A stretch of DNA of 64,000 nucleotides from WHSW01 sp963742205 (GCA_963742205.1 CAVUKZ010000012.1:372001-436000), one strand, 5' to 3'. Shown: positions 16,200 to 24,727, counted from the first letter of the stretch. Notes: generated from the letters alone by a model not told the origin. Made by a program: numbers and translations.

Positions 16200-17444
16200 A
16201 TGGCGAAGCAGGACAGCGGCCGCGTGCTGGCCTTCCCCCAGGCTCCGGAGGCGATCGAGCTCCGGCACCTGCGCGCCTTCGTGGCCGTCGCCGAGGACCT
16301 CAGCTTCAGCCGCGCGGCCGAGCGGCTCCACATCTCCCAGTCCGCGCTCAGTCGCCAGGTGCGGGCCCTGGAGCAGTTCCTCGGCTGCGAGCTCCTGCGC
16401 CGCTCGACGCACGAGGTCGAGCTGACGATCGCCGGCGAGGCGCTGCTCGACCGCGCCCGGCGGCTGCTGTCGGACGTCGACGAGGCGGTCAGCGCCACGC
16501 AGTCGCTCGGGGGCGAGCTGGCCTCGCGCCTGTCGCAGCTCTGGGCGCCGCTGCTCGAGATCGCGAGCGGCGACGCGGACCTCGAGGAGCGCCGCGCCGC
16601 CTACGAGGACTTCCACGCCCAGTTCTCACCGCCGCCGGAGGTCGCGATCACGCCGGTGAACGCGGGCGGCGTGACCGCCTTCGAGCTCACCGCGAAGCGC
16701 GGCGAGCCCCCGGCGGTGCTCTACCTGCACGGCGGCGGCTACATCATGGGCTCGGCCTTCGGCTTCAAGCCGCTGATCGGCGCGCTGGCCGTCGCGTCGC
16801 AGACCACCGTGCTGGCGCCCGAGTACAGGCTGGCGCCGGAGCATCCGTTCCCCGCCGGCCTCGACGACGCCACCCGCGCCTACCGCTGGATGCTCGAGCG
16901 CGGGACGCCGTCCGAGCGCATCGTCGTCGCCGGCGACTCGGCCGGCGCCGGCCTCGCGATGTCGCTGCTCATCCACCTCAAGCAGGAGGGGGTCGAGCTG
17001 CCGGGCGGCGCGCTGCTGTTCTGTCCGTTCGTCGACCTGACCGGGAGCACCCTGCGGCTTCAGGAGGCCGAGGCGGCCGCGTTCATGCTCGACCAGGCGA
17101 TGAGCTTCGTCGGCAGGTACCTGGGCGATCACCCGATCGACGATCCGGTCGTCAGCCCGCTGAGCGCGGACCTCTCCGGTCTGCCGCCGATGCTGATCCA
17201 GGCCGCGACCGGCGATCCTCAGCGCGAGGACGCCCACCAGCTCACCGAGCGGGCGCGCGCCGCCGGCGTCGACGCCCATCTCGAGCTCTACGCGGTCGAG
17301 ACCCACGCCTTCCAGACCTTCTGGTCGTTCCTGCCCGAGGCGATGGAGGCGCTCGAGCGGGGCGGCGAGTTCACGCGGGCCGTCGCCGCCGGCGACGTCG
17401 AGGGTCGGGAGCGGGCCGCGCGCGGTCGCCGCGGGTCGTCCTGA
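16200..17444 (+). CDS. LysR-type HTH fused to an HSL-family alpha/beta hydrolase
   Basis: One uninterrupted 414-residue frame joins two domains. Residues 18-80 are a LysR winged helix (LRHLRAFVAVAEDLSFSRAAERLHISQSALSRQVRALE), then a long helix to about 120. Residues 150-400 are a hormone-sensitive-lipase-type esterase: YLHGGGY at 175-181, PEYRLAPEHPFPAG at 207-220, the nucleophile elbow GDSAGAG with Ser247, an Asp near 344 and His369 in ETHAF. The normal LysR effector-binding domain is wholly replaced. The esterase domain is probably either a ligand sensor or an active enzyme on DNA. A T-N11-A box lies just upstream. No frameshift was found at the junction. Confidence 0.88.
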   Translation: MAKQDSGRVLAFPQAPEAIELRHLRAFVAVAEDLSFSRAAERLHISQSALSRQVRALEQFLGCELLRRSTHEVELTIAGEALLDRARRLLSDVDEAVSATQSLGGELASRLSQLWAPLLEIASGDADLEERRAAYEDFHAQFSPPPEVAITPVNAGGVTAFELTAKRGEPPAVLYLHGGGYIMGSAFGFKPLIGALAVASQTTVLAPEYRLAPEHPFPAGLDDATRAYRWMLERGTPSERIVVAGDSAGAGLAMSLLIHLKQEGVELPGGALLFCPFVDLTGSTLRLQEAEAAAFMLDQAMSFVGRYLGDHPIDDPVVSPLSADLSGLPPMLIQAATGDPQREDAHQLTERARAAGVDAHLELYAVETHAFQTFWSFLPEAMEALERGGEFTRAVAAGDVEGRERAARGRRGSS

Positions 17445-17495
17445 GCCGGGCGATAGGCTCGCCCCCTCGTCGTCGCGGGATTGAGGAGCAACGCA

Positions 17496-18821
17496 ATGCG
17501 ATGTGACGTCGTCGTCGTGGGAGCGGGACTCGCCGGGCTGTCGGCGGCCAGGGACCTGGCCGCGGCCGGGACCGATGTGCTCGTGATCGAGGCGCGCGGC
17601 CGCGCCGGTGGGCGCGTCGAGCAGACGCGGCTGGACGACGGACGGCTGGTGCAGCTCGGCGGCGAGCTCGTCGGCAGCTTTCACACCGCGTATCTCGGTC
17701 TCGTGGAGGAGCTTGGGCTGACGGTCGTCCCCGGGTTCGGCGAGCATTTCGCCGAGGAGGGCCAAGACGTGTGCATGCTGGCGGACGGGCGCGTGGTGGG
17801 CAGCGACTGGCCGTGGTTCAGCGACGCCGATCGCGCCGCTTACGAGGCGACCGAAGCCGAGTTCGCGAAGCTGGCCGCGAGCGTGGATCCCGACGATCCC
17901 TGGTCGCACCCGGACGCCGATCGGCTCGACCGGATCTCGGTCGGGGCCTGGATGCGCTCCGTCGGGGCGACGGCGAACGCGGTTCGCGCGCGGGAACTGA
18001 GCACGCTCGCGCTCTCGGCGGAGTCGGTGGAGCGGACCTCGCTCCTCTCCGACCTTCGCAAGGAGGCCGCCGCGGGCGCGATCGGCTTCTACAACTACGC
18101 GGTCTGGGAGGCGGGGATGGTCGAGGAGGGCTCGGCCTCGGTGGCGCTGCGGATGGCGGCCGAGCTCGACGGCCGGATCCACTACGCGACGCCGGTTACC
18201 GGGATCAGGATCGCCGCGGGAGGTTGCTCGGTCGAGACCGCCACCGGGGAGCGCTTCGAGTGCGACGCGGTCGTCAGCGCCCTGCCGGTAGGCCCGCTGC
18301 GCCGGGTCGCGATCGACGGGGTCTCGGCCGGTCGTCTGCAGTCACTCGACCGCCAGCGCCACGCCCTGGCGGCCAAGGCGTGCTTCTCCTACCCGGATTC
18401 GTTCTGGGCGCGCCACGGGCTCAACGGCACCGCTTACATGGAGACGGCCACGATCGGCGGCAGCTGGCCACAGCGCGAGGGCATCCTCTCGACCCTGATC
18501 CCGCCCGAGCGCCTCGCGGCACTCCTCACGACTTCGCCGCGGCTGGTGGAGGAGCAGCTGACCGCGGAGATGGTCGCCGCCTTCGGCGAGGACGCAGCCA
18601 ATCCGACCGCCTTTCACCTCCGCCGCTGGGGGGTCGACCCCTGGACCCTCGGGTACATCACCGGCTGGCGCCCCGGCGACGTGATGGCGGTCGGTCCGCT
18701 CCACGGCACGCACGAGCCGCCGTTCTACGTCTGCGGCTCCGACCAGTGGGTCTGCGGCTACATGGAGGGCGCCGTGCGCACCGGCCGCGCGGCCGCCGCC
18801 GCCGCGCTCAGGCCCGCTTGA
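17496..18821 (+). CDS. FAD-dependent amine oxidase (flavin monoamine oxidase family)
   Basis: GAGGAG seven bases before ATG 17496 decides the start; the product has 441 residues. VVVVGAGLAGLSAARDL is the FAD Rossmann site and ARGRAGGRVEQTRL the second flavin motif. The C-terminus has VCGSDQWVCGYMEGAVRTGRAAA, the FAD-closing segment of monoamine oxidase-like enzymes. Such flavoproteins oxidise primary or secondary amines to imines with release of peroxide. The usual covalent-FAD cysteine context is replaced by YVCGSDQW, so the flavin is probably non-covalent. The substrate is unknown. It lies 51 bases after the fusion esterase gene and overlaps the convergent AbrB-like gene by 14 bases. Confidence 0.9.
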   Translation: MRCDVVVVGAGLAGLSAARDLAAAGTDVLVIEARGRAGGRVEQTRLDDGRLVQLGGELVGSFHTAYLGLVEELGLTVVPGFGEHFAEEGQDVCMLADGRVVGSDWPWFSDADRAAYEATEAEFAKLAASVDPDDPWSHPDADRLDRISVGAWMRSVGATANAVRARELSTLALSAESVERTSLLSDLRKEAAAGAIGFYNYAVWEAGMVEEGSASVALRMAAELDGRIHYATPVTGIRIAAGGCSVETATGERFECDAVVSALPVGPLRRVAIDGVSAGRLQSLDRQRHALAAKACFSYPDSFWARHGLNGTAYMETATIGGSWPQREGILSTLIPPERLAALLTTSPRLVEEQLTAEMVAAFGEDAANPTAFHLRRWGVDPWTLGYITGWRPGDVMAVGPLHGTHEPPFYVCGSDQWVCGYMEGAVRTGRAAAAAALRPA

Positions 18822-19860
18822 CCCGAGCCGAGCGCTCGAGCGTCCAGCGCACCGCGGCGGGGGCGAGCAGGATCATCGCGAACACCCGCAGGCTCTGGAC
18901 GGCGACGATGAAGGTGGTGTTGGCACCGGCGCCGAAGGCGACGGCGAGCACCGCGTAGAGCCCACCCGGCGTCGTTGCCAGGTAGGAGTCGAGCAACGAC
19001 GCTGAGGTCAGAGCGTTGAGCAGCAGGGCGAGGCCGAAGCAGCCGATCAGCAGCGCGGCGATCATCAGCAGCACCGGGCCGGTGAGCCGGCCGAGCAGGC
19101 GGACGGTCGAGCGCGTGAAGCGGAGGCCGACCTGGAGGCCGATCAGCGCGAAGGCCGTCTGGCTGACGAGGTCGGGAACGGCGAAGTCGCCGACGGCGCC
19201 GCTCAGGACGAAGATCCCGGTGAGCACCATCGGCCCGAGCAGCGCCCCGGCGGTCACCCTGGCGCGCGTCGCGACCAGGGCGCCGACGGCCGCGAACGCC
19301 GCGGTCAGCACCCAGTCGACCGGCTCGCCGAGCATGCCACCCGACGGCACCGAGCCCCCGGTCCCGTCGCCGGAGCCGAAGAAGATCGCGATCCCGATCG
19401 GCGTCAGCAAGACGACGATCAGGACCCGGAGGTACTGCATGAACGCGACGAGCCGGTCGTCCGCTCCGAGGTCGCCCGACATGCCGACGATCCCCGAGGC
19501 GCCGCCGGCGATCATTCCCAGGGCGGCGGTGGGCGGGTCGAGGGCGGTCGTCCGGGCGAGGATCGCGCCTCCGATCAGGCACAGCCCGAGCGTCGCGGCG
19601 CAGATCAACAGCACCGGCAGCCACGAGTCGGCCAGCGCGCTCAACGCCTCGGACTGCAGGTAGGCCCCCAGCGTGACCCCGGCCACGGCCTGCGAGGCAC
19701 GAAAGAAGCGCTCGTGGACCGCGACCGCTCCCGGCCGCGCGAGGGCGATCGCGAGCCCGATCAGCAGCGCCGCGAACAGGTACGAGGACGGCAGGCCGAC
19801 CAGGTCGAGCAGCAGGCCGCCGCCGACGACGGCGGCCGCTACCGCGACCCAGACGCCTAC
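18808..19860 (-). CDS. AbrB-family membrane protein (ammonia monooxygenase/transporter-like)
   Basis: About 350 residues with ten or more membrane segments arranged as two similar halves, each with a glycine-rich core (AALGMIAGGASGIVGMSGDLGADDRLVAFMQYLRVLIVVLL and YLATTPGGLYAVLAVAFGAGANTTFIVAVQSLRVFAMIL). This is the AbrB (AidB-regulator-like membrane) family, probably small-molecule transporters. The conserved frame includes a first helix WVAVAAAVVGGGLLLDLVGLP encoded at 19790-19855, but no ATG, GTG or TTG precedes it; the first canonical start is GTG 19686. The start given is therefore by homology and the N-terminus may hide a base error. Confidence 0.72.
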   Translation of the reverse strand, partial: VGVWVAVAAAVVGGGLLLDLVGLPSSYLFAALLIGLAIALARPGAVAVHERFFRASQAVAGVTLGAYLQSEALSALADSWLPVLLICAATLGLCLIGGAILARTTALDPPTAALGMIAGGASGIVGMSGDLGADDRLVAFMQYLRVLIVVLLTPIGIAIFFGSGDGTGGSVPSGGMLGEPVDWVLTAAFAAVGALVATRARVTAGALLGPMVLTGIFVLSGAVGDFAVPDLVSQTAFALIGLQVGLRFTRSTVRLLGRLTGPVLLMIAALLIGCFGLALLLNALTSASLLDSYLATTPGGLYAVLAVAFGAGANTTFIVAVQSLRVFAMILLAPAAVRWTLERSARVKRA

Positions 19861-19867
19861 GCGCCGC

Positions 19868-20224
19868 TCAGTCGCGCGGCTTGTAGCGGTGATGGAGCAT
19901 CAGGTCGTTGCCGTCGGGATCGGTGAAGAACGCCATGTGGCAGACGCCCGTGTCGAAGGTCTCGCCGACGAACTCCACCCCCTTGGACTCGAGGTCCGCG
20001 CGGGCTGCGGCGACGTCGTCCACGTGGATCGCCGGGTGGGCGTTCTTCTGCGGCGCGAACGTGCCACCCATGCGCTCCGGCTCCCAGATCGCGAAGCACG
20101 TATCGCCGATCCAGAACTCGTACTGCGCCTTGTCGTCCGTGCGCAGGCCGAGCGTCTCGATGTAGAAGGCGCGGCTGCGATCGGCGTCGGTCGAGGGGAT
20201 TCCGATGAAGTCGAGCTTGTCCAC
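19868..20224 (-). CDS. VOC-family (glyoxalase-fold) protein
   Basis: A 118-residue vicinal-oxygen-chelate protein with two beta-alpha-beta-beta-beta modules: KLDFIGIPSTDADRSRAFYIETLGL and, in the second module, PAIHVDDVAAARADLESKGVEFVGE and MAFFTDPDGNDLMLHHRY. The closing 'DPDGN' turn and the acidic or histidine metal positions match glyoxalase/bleomycin-resistance folds. The specific reaction is not evident. It is the second gene of a three-gene run on this strand (two-domain VOC, this gene, AbrB-like protein); the last two abut or overlap. Confidence 0.87.
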   Translation of the reverse strand: MDKLDFIGIPSTDADRSRAFYIETLGLRTDDKAQYEFWIGDTCFAIWEPERMGGTFAPQKNAHPAIHVDDVAAARADLESKGVEFVGETFDTGVCHMAFFTDPDGNDLMLHHRYKPRD

Positions 20225-20237
20225 GTTGTTCCTCCTG

Positions 20238-21080
20238 TCAGTCCGTCGGCGGGACGAACTTGCTCGCGGTGAACGTCGCGCCCTGGGGGTCCCGCAGGAC
20301 GGTCATTCTCACCCATGGCGCGTCGAGCGGCGGGACGAGGACCTCGCCGCCGAGCTCGGTCGCCCGTTCGGCGGTCGCGTCGGCGTCGGCGACGGCGAAC
20401 GTGACGCCCCACTGCGCCGGGGCGCCGTCCTCGGCTGTGTCCAGCCACGCGACCGTCTCCTCGAAGCGATCGGGGGCGCTGACCTCCTTCATCCGCTCGC
20501 GCAGGCCGGGATCGCGCTCCTCCAGGTGGTCGGCGTACGCCGGCAGGCGGAAGAACGAGGCGCCCTCCGGCTGGTCGGTCGTCTCCCAGCCGAAGACGGC
20601 GCCGTAGAACTCCTTGGCGCCCCAGGGGTCCGGCGTGTTGAGGCCGCTGAAGTTCCAGCTGCCCGGCTCGTTGACGATCTGCGCGCCGCGCCCGGCCTTG
20701 GCCTGCCAGACGCAAAACGCGGCCCCCGCCGGGTCGGCGAACGCCGCCATCCGGCCCGCGTCGGAGACGTCGAACGGGTCCATCAGCACGCTGCCGCCGG
20801 CCTCGGCGACCTTGGCGGCGGTCTCGTCGGCGCTGTCGACCCAGACGTACGTGTTCCACGCGGCCGGCCCGTTCGCGCCCTCGGGCTGCGAGCCGATCCC
20901 GGCGACGTCGCCCCCCTGCAGGCGGCCCACCAGGTAGCGCATCGGCGACCCGTCCGGGGTCCGGTTCTCGAACTCCCAGCCGAACAGCCCGCCGTAGAAG
21001 AGCGCGGCGGCGTCGGGGTCCGGTTGCGAGCTGTCCAGCCAGCAGGGCACTCCCGCCGGATATCCGTCTCGTGGGTTCAT
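20238..21080 (-). CDS. Two-domain VOC-family protein
   Basis: 280 residues with two glyoxalase-fold repeats. The first starts GVPCWLDSSQPDPDAAALFYGGLFGWEFE and the second SWNFSGLNTPDPWGAKEFYGAVFGWE; both contain the 'FY-x-x-x-FGW' helix typical of the CFP32/27-kDa antigen group. Each half has a terminal strand such as AFADPAGAAFCVWQA or VLRDPQGATFTASKF. These proteins are common in actinobacteria, and their substrates are unknown. It is divergent from the WYL regulator at 21157, which may control it. Confidence 0.88.
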   Translation of the reverse strand: MNPRDGYPAGVPCWLDSSQPDPDAAALFYGGLFGWEFENRTPDGSPMRYLVGRLQGGDVAGIGSQPEGANGPAAWNTYVWVDSADETAAKVAEAGGSVLMDPFDVSDAGRMAAFADPAGAAFCVWQAKAGRGAQIVNEPGSWNFSGLNTPDPWGAKEFYGAVFGWETTDQPEGASFFRLPAYADHLEERDPGLRERMKEVSAPDRFEETVAWLDTAEDGAPAQWGVTFAVADADATAERATELGGEVLVPPLDAPWVRMTVLRDPQGATFTASKFVPPTD

Positions 21081-21156
21081 CTCATGGCTCCTTCGGTTCG
21101 TTTCCGCGGCGGACCCTATGGAAGGTTTAGGTCAGCTTCTGTCCTCAATTTGCGAG

Positions 21157-22125
21157 ATGATCGACGGCGTCGTGAACGGGACCTCGAGCCGCCTGCTGAC
21201 CCTGCTGTCGTTGCTGCAGGCGCGCCGCGACTGGCCGGGGAGCGAGCTCGCCGGCCGGCTCGAGGTGTCGCGGCGGACGGTCCGCCGCGACGTCGAGCGC
21301 CTGCGCGAGCTCGGCTATCCGGTCGACTCGCTCACCGGGCCGGCCGGCGGCTATCGGCTGCGCGCGGGGGCCGCGATGCCGCCGTTGCTGCTCGACGACG
21401 AGGAGGCGATCGCGATCGCCGTCGGCCTGCGGACGGCGGCGCGCTCGTCGGTCGCGGGGATCGAGGAGGCGTCGCTGCGCGCGCTGGTGAAGCTCGAGCA
21501 GGTGCTGCCGTCGCACCTGCGGCGGCGGGTTCGGGCGCTCGGCGCGGTCAGCGTCGGGCTGCCCGAGGGCGGGCCGACGGTCGACCCCCAGCACCTGACC
21601 GTCCTCGCCACAGCCTGTCGCGACTCCGAGCGGGTCCGCTTTACCTACCGCGGCCGCGAGCGACCGGAGAGCAGGCGGGAGGTCGAGCCGCACTCGCTGG
21701 TCAACCTCGGACGTCGCTGGTACCTCCTCGCCTGGGACGGCCAGCGCGAGGACTGGCGCACCTTCCGCGTCGACCGCCTCGCACGCCCGGCCTCGACCGG
21801 GGTTCGCTTCGAGCCCCGCGAGCCGCCGGCCCGGGATCCCGCCGCGTACGTCGCCGAGAGCATCTCGTCGGCCCTGCATCGCTACGAGGCCCGGGTGACG
21901 GTGCACCTGCCGGCGGCCGAGCTGCGCAAGCGCGTCCCGTCGCGGGCCGGGACGATCGAGCCGCTCGACGCCGAACGCTCTGAGCTGCGCACCGGCGACT
22001 ACGACCTCGACTGGTTGGCGCTGCGGATCGCGATGCTCGACGCCGAGCTCGAGGTCCACGAGCCGCCGGAGCTCGTCGAGCGCCTGAAGCGGCTCGCGCA
22101 ACGGGTCAGCCGGGCGGTCGGCTGA
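21157..22125 (+). CDS. YafY-type regulator with HTH and WYL domains
   Basis: About 322 residues from ATG 21157 (GTG 21172 and ATG 21118 are alternatives). SSRLLTLLSLLQARRDWPGSELAGRLEVSRRTVRRDVERLRELGYPVDS is the HTH_11 DNA-binding domain; LTVLATACRDSERVRFTYRGRER followed by VEPHSLVNLGRRWYLLAWDGQREDWRTFRVDRL is the WYL ligand-binding domain, and the WCX C-terminal extension follows. WYL regulators bind nucleic-acid or small ligands and often act on divergent genes; the VOC run starting at 21080 is the obvious target. Confidence 0.92.
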   Translation: MIDGVVNGTSSRLLTLLSLLQARRDWPGSELAGRLEVSRRTVRRDVERLRELGYPVDSLTGPAGGYRLRAGAAMPPLLLDDEEAIAIAVGLRTAARSSVAGIEEASLRALVKLEQVLPSHLRRRVRALGAVSVGLPEGGPTVDPQHLTVLATACRDSERVRFTYRGRERPESRREVEPHSLVNLGRRWYLLAWDGQREDWRTFRVDRLARPASTGVRFEPREPPARDPAAYVAESISSALHRYEARVTVHLPAAELRKRVPSRAGTIEPLDAERSELRTGDYDLDWLALRIAMLDAELEVHEPPELVERLKRLAQRVSRAVG

Positions 22126-22188
22126 CCCGCTGGGTCCCGTCCGTCGCGCCTGCTGCCATGCGGGGGCAGGCGGAGAGAGGAGACACGG

Positions 22189-22916
22189 ATGCGCAAGCGG
22201 ATCGTTGATCGTCTGACATACGCGAACGTGGTCGCGTCGCTGGCCCTGTTCGCAGCGCTCGGCGGCAGCGCCTACGCGGTGCAGCAGGCCAGCGTCGGCA
22301 CGAACGCGCTCAAGCAGGGGGCGGTGACGACGTCGAAGCTGCACCGACACGCGGTGGCCGGCAAGAAGCTCGACACGAACGCGGTTGCCGCGCGCGCGAT
22401 CCGCGGCGGCGCCGTCGGCGCGTCGAAGCTCGATGCGGCGGCCGTCAACGCCGCGGCGCTCGCCAACGCGGCCGTGACCGCGTCCAAGATTCAGGACGGG
22501 GCCGTGGGCGGGGCGGCGCTCGCTGACGACGCCGTGAGCCGGAAGAAGATCCGCGCGCAGGCCGTGACCGGGCCGAAGGTCGCCGACGCCGCGGTCAGCG
22601 ACCGCAAGCTCGCCGACGCCGCGGTGACCAACCCGAAGCTCGCGGACGGTGCCGTCACCGCGACCAAGCTGGCGCCCCTGACCGCAGGTCGAGGTCACCG
22701 GCGACCCGGTGACCGACGGCGAACACGGGCACCGTGACCGCGATGTGCCCGGATGGCACGACCGTGATCAGCGGCGGCGGCTTCCCGAGCACCTTCGAGA
22801 TGTCGCTGACCACCTCGATCCGGATGGGCAACGGCTGGCGCGTCCAGTCGACCAACCACACCGGCGCGGATCAGACGGTCACCGCCCGCGCCTACTGCCT
22901 GGCCGCACCCCAGTAG
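22189..22916 (+). CDS. Secreted AVxxxKL-repeat protein (frameshifted)
   Basis: ATG 22189 follows GGAGAGAGGAG. DRLTYANVVASLALFAALGGSAYA is a signal or anchor helix of a form I know as widespread in Solirubrobacterales. Residues 35-160 are about fifteen short repeats such as AVTTSKL, AVAGKKL, AVGASKL, AVSRKKI and AVTNPKL, likely a beta-solenoid or stalk. Two one-base shifts near 22690 and 22720 separate this from TGTVTAMCPDGTTVISGGGFP and a C-terminal beta domain ending VTARAYCLAAPQ with two cysteines. Function unknown; probably a surface protein. The shifts look like sequencing error. Confidence 0.72.
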
Positions 22917-22948
22917 GCGCCCGCGCCACGCCCGGTACGGTGCCGGGC

Positions 22949-23761
22949 GTGGCGACCGAGTTCACCCCATTGCACCGCGGCGGCTCCGGCTCGCCGATGG
23001 TCTGCCTGCACGGGTTCACCGACACCTGGCGCACGTGGGACCTGGTGTTGCCGGCGCTCGAGCGCGAGCACGACGTGCTGGCGCCCACCCTCGCGGGGCA
23101 CGCGGGCGGCCCGCCGATCGAGGGCGAGGTCACCGACGAGGTGCTCGCCGACGAGGTGGAGCGCGCCATGGACGAGGCGGGGTTCGAGACCGCGCACATC
23201 GTCGGCAACTCGCTCGGGGGCTTCCTGGCCCTGCAGCTCGCGGCGCGCGGCCGCGCGCGCACGGTCGTCGCCCTGGCGCCGGCGGGCGGCTGGGCCGCCG
23301 GCGACAACACGGAGCGCGAGGCCCACCTCTTCTTCCGCACGATGCAGGACCTGCTGCGCGCCGCCGTCCCCCACGCCGAGACGATCCTCTCCACGCCCGA
23401 GGGCCGGCGCCGGGCGACCGAGTTCACCAGCACCAACTACGAGCACATCCCGGCGGAGCTGCTCGCCCACCAGATGCGCGGCGCGGCGGCCTGCGACGCG
23501 GTCGAGCCACTGATCGCGCACGCGGTGAGCGCGGGCTGGCGCCTCGACGCGGAGCGGATCACGTGCCCCGTGCGGGTGGTCTGGGGAACCGCGGACCGGG
23601 TCCTGCGCTGGCCGTCGGCCGCGGCCCGCTTCCGCGACGAGTGGGTCCCGAACGCGGATTGGGTCGAGCTCGACGGAATCGGGCACTGCCCGCAGCTCGA
23701 CGTCCCGCTCGAGACCGCCCAGCTCATCCTCGACTTCACCCGCGAGCCCGTCGCCGCCTAG
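22949..23761 (+). CDS. Alpha/beta hydrolase
   Basis: GTG 22949 gives 270 residues. VCLHGFTDTWRTWDLVLPAL holds the HG oxyanion site, GNSLGGFLALQLAARG the nucleophile elbow with the catalytic serine, VVWGTADRVLRW the acid and LDGIGHCPQLDVP the histidine. The cap region (FFRTMQDLLRAAVPHAE) is helical. These features make a complete, probably active, cytoplasmic ester or C-C bond hydrolase of unknown substrate. The gene ends six bases before a large inverted repeat that separates it from the convergent aldolase gene. Confidence 0.88.
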   Translation: MATEFTPLHRGGSGSPMVCLHGFTDTWRTWDLVLPALEREHDVLAPTLAGHAGGPPIEGEVTDEVLADEVERAMDEAGFETAHIVGNSLGGFLALQLAARGRARTVVALAPAGGWAAGDNTEREAHLFFRTMQDLLRAAVPHAETILSTPEGRRRATEFTSTNYEHIPAELLAHQMRGAAACDAVEPLIAHAVSAGWRLDAERITCPVRVVWGTADRVLRWPSAAARFRDEWVPNADWVELDGIGHCPQLDVPLETAQLILDFTREPVAA

Positions 23762-23766
23762 CCCTC

Positions 23767-23819
23767 CCGCCGAGTGACACCTCAGCCACCTCAGGGGTGG
23801 TTGTGATGTCACTCGGCGG
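23767..23819. terminator. Large two-part hairpin between convergent genes
   Basis: CCGCCGAGTGACA at 23767-23779 is the exact reverse complement of TGTCACTCGGCGG at 23807-23819. Inside lies a second stem, CCACC against GGTGG, around TCAGG. The structure fills the gap between the hydrolase stop and the aldolase stop and probably terminates both transcripts. Its size and symmetry would also fit a dispersed palindromic repeat. Confidence 0.6.
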
Positions 23820-23827
23820 TGGGGCGC

Positions 23828-24727
23828 CTACGCCTGGGTCTCGCTCGCCGCGGCGGCGTAGACGTCGACGAAGTGCAGGTAGCGGTCGGCGATCGCGTCG
23901 ACCGCCGCGCCGCGGTCGAGCTTCCCGGCCAGGTTGGCGGCGACCGCTTCCCACCAGATCGTGCGCCCGACCGCGAAGCCCTGAAAGCCGTCCACCGGCG
24001 CGGCGACCCGCAGCCAGTGCTCGACCTTGGCCGGGTCGGCGCCGCGGCCGAGGATCAGACAGCCGGCGGCCCGGCGCCCTTCGCGCCGGCAGGCGGCGGC
24101 GACCAGCTCGCAGTCCGAGCGCTCCTCGATCCCCTCGATCTTCCAGAGGGCCGGCTCGATGCCCGCGTTCTGGATGGTCGTCACCGCGCGGCCGACGAGC
24201 TCGGGCCGCAGCTCCGCGTCGTAGCGGTCGCGAGCGCCGCCGACGGCTCGGAGTTGCTCCTCCTCGGGCGGGACGAGGAGCTCGAACAGCAGCGCCCGCC
24301 CATGGCTCGCGAGCCAGTCGCCCAGCGTGCGCAGGCGCTCGAGCTGGCGCTCGTTGAGATCCGCGTCGCCGTCCGGGTTGAAGCGCACGAGGGCCTTGAC
24401 GAACGTCGGGTCGAAGCGCTCGATGTGGGCGGCGAAGGCGTCGCCGTATTCGAGCTGGAACTCGGCCTGCCCGGAGCGCTCGCACGCGACCGCCGTGACC
24501 AGGCCCCGCTCGCGCGCCGCGTCGAGCACCGCGGCGCCGTACTGCTCATCGACCAGCACCGCCGGCGCCCCGGAGTTGAGCCGCTCGCGGGCGGCGAGCA
24601 GGCCGTCACAGATCAACAGCTTCGCCGCTGCGATCCGCTCGGCGTCGGCCGCCGTCGGCTCGCCCTCGATCCCGAACAGACCGCGGATCGACCGCCGGTG
24701 ATCGAACGCGAGCATGAACAGCGGCAT
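23828..24727 (-). CDS. DUF2090 (IolC C-terminal-like) class I aldolase
   Basis: ATG 24727 gives 299 residues. The protein matches the stand-alone DUF2090 domain, related to the IolC C-terminus and the DeoC/LacD aldolase barrel: LAFDHRRS at residues 6-13, VDEQYGAAVL, FVKALVRFNPDGDADLN, LLFELLVPP, then ALWKIEGIEE where the lysine is the likely Schiff-base residue, and VGRTIWWEAV at the phosphate end. It is divergent from the SIS-kinase-GH4-ABC operon by 134 bases. I infer it cleaves the tagatose-1,6-bisphosphate-like product of the neighbouring kinase; a deoxy-keto-gluconate phosphate substrate is the alternative. Confidence 0.82.
   Translation of the reverse strand: MPLFMLAFDHRRSIRGLFGIEGEPTAADAERIAAAKLLICDGLLAARERLNSGAPAVLVDEQYGAAVLDAARERGLVTAVACERSGQAEFQLEYGDAFAAHIERFDPTFVKALVRFNPDGDADLNERQLERLRTLGDWLASHGRALLFELLVPPEEEQLRAVGGARDRYDAELRPELVGRAVTTIQNAGIEPALWKIEGIEERSDCELVAAACRREGRRAAGCLILGRGADPAKVEHWLRVAAPVDGFQGFAVGRTIWWEAVAANLAGKLDRGAAVDAIADRYLHFVDVYAAAASETQA

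Noticed and set aside
14562..16200. Long open frame running into the LysR-esterase fusion from upstream
   Set aside because: The part before ATG 16200 is a GC-driven shadow of PotC and sigma factor genes. The LysR domain begins just after 16200 with a normal start.
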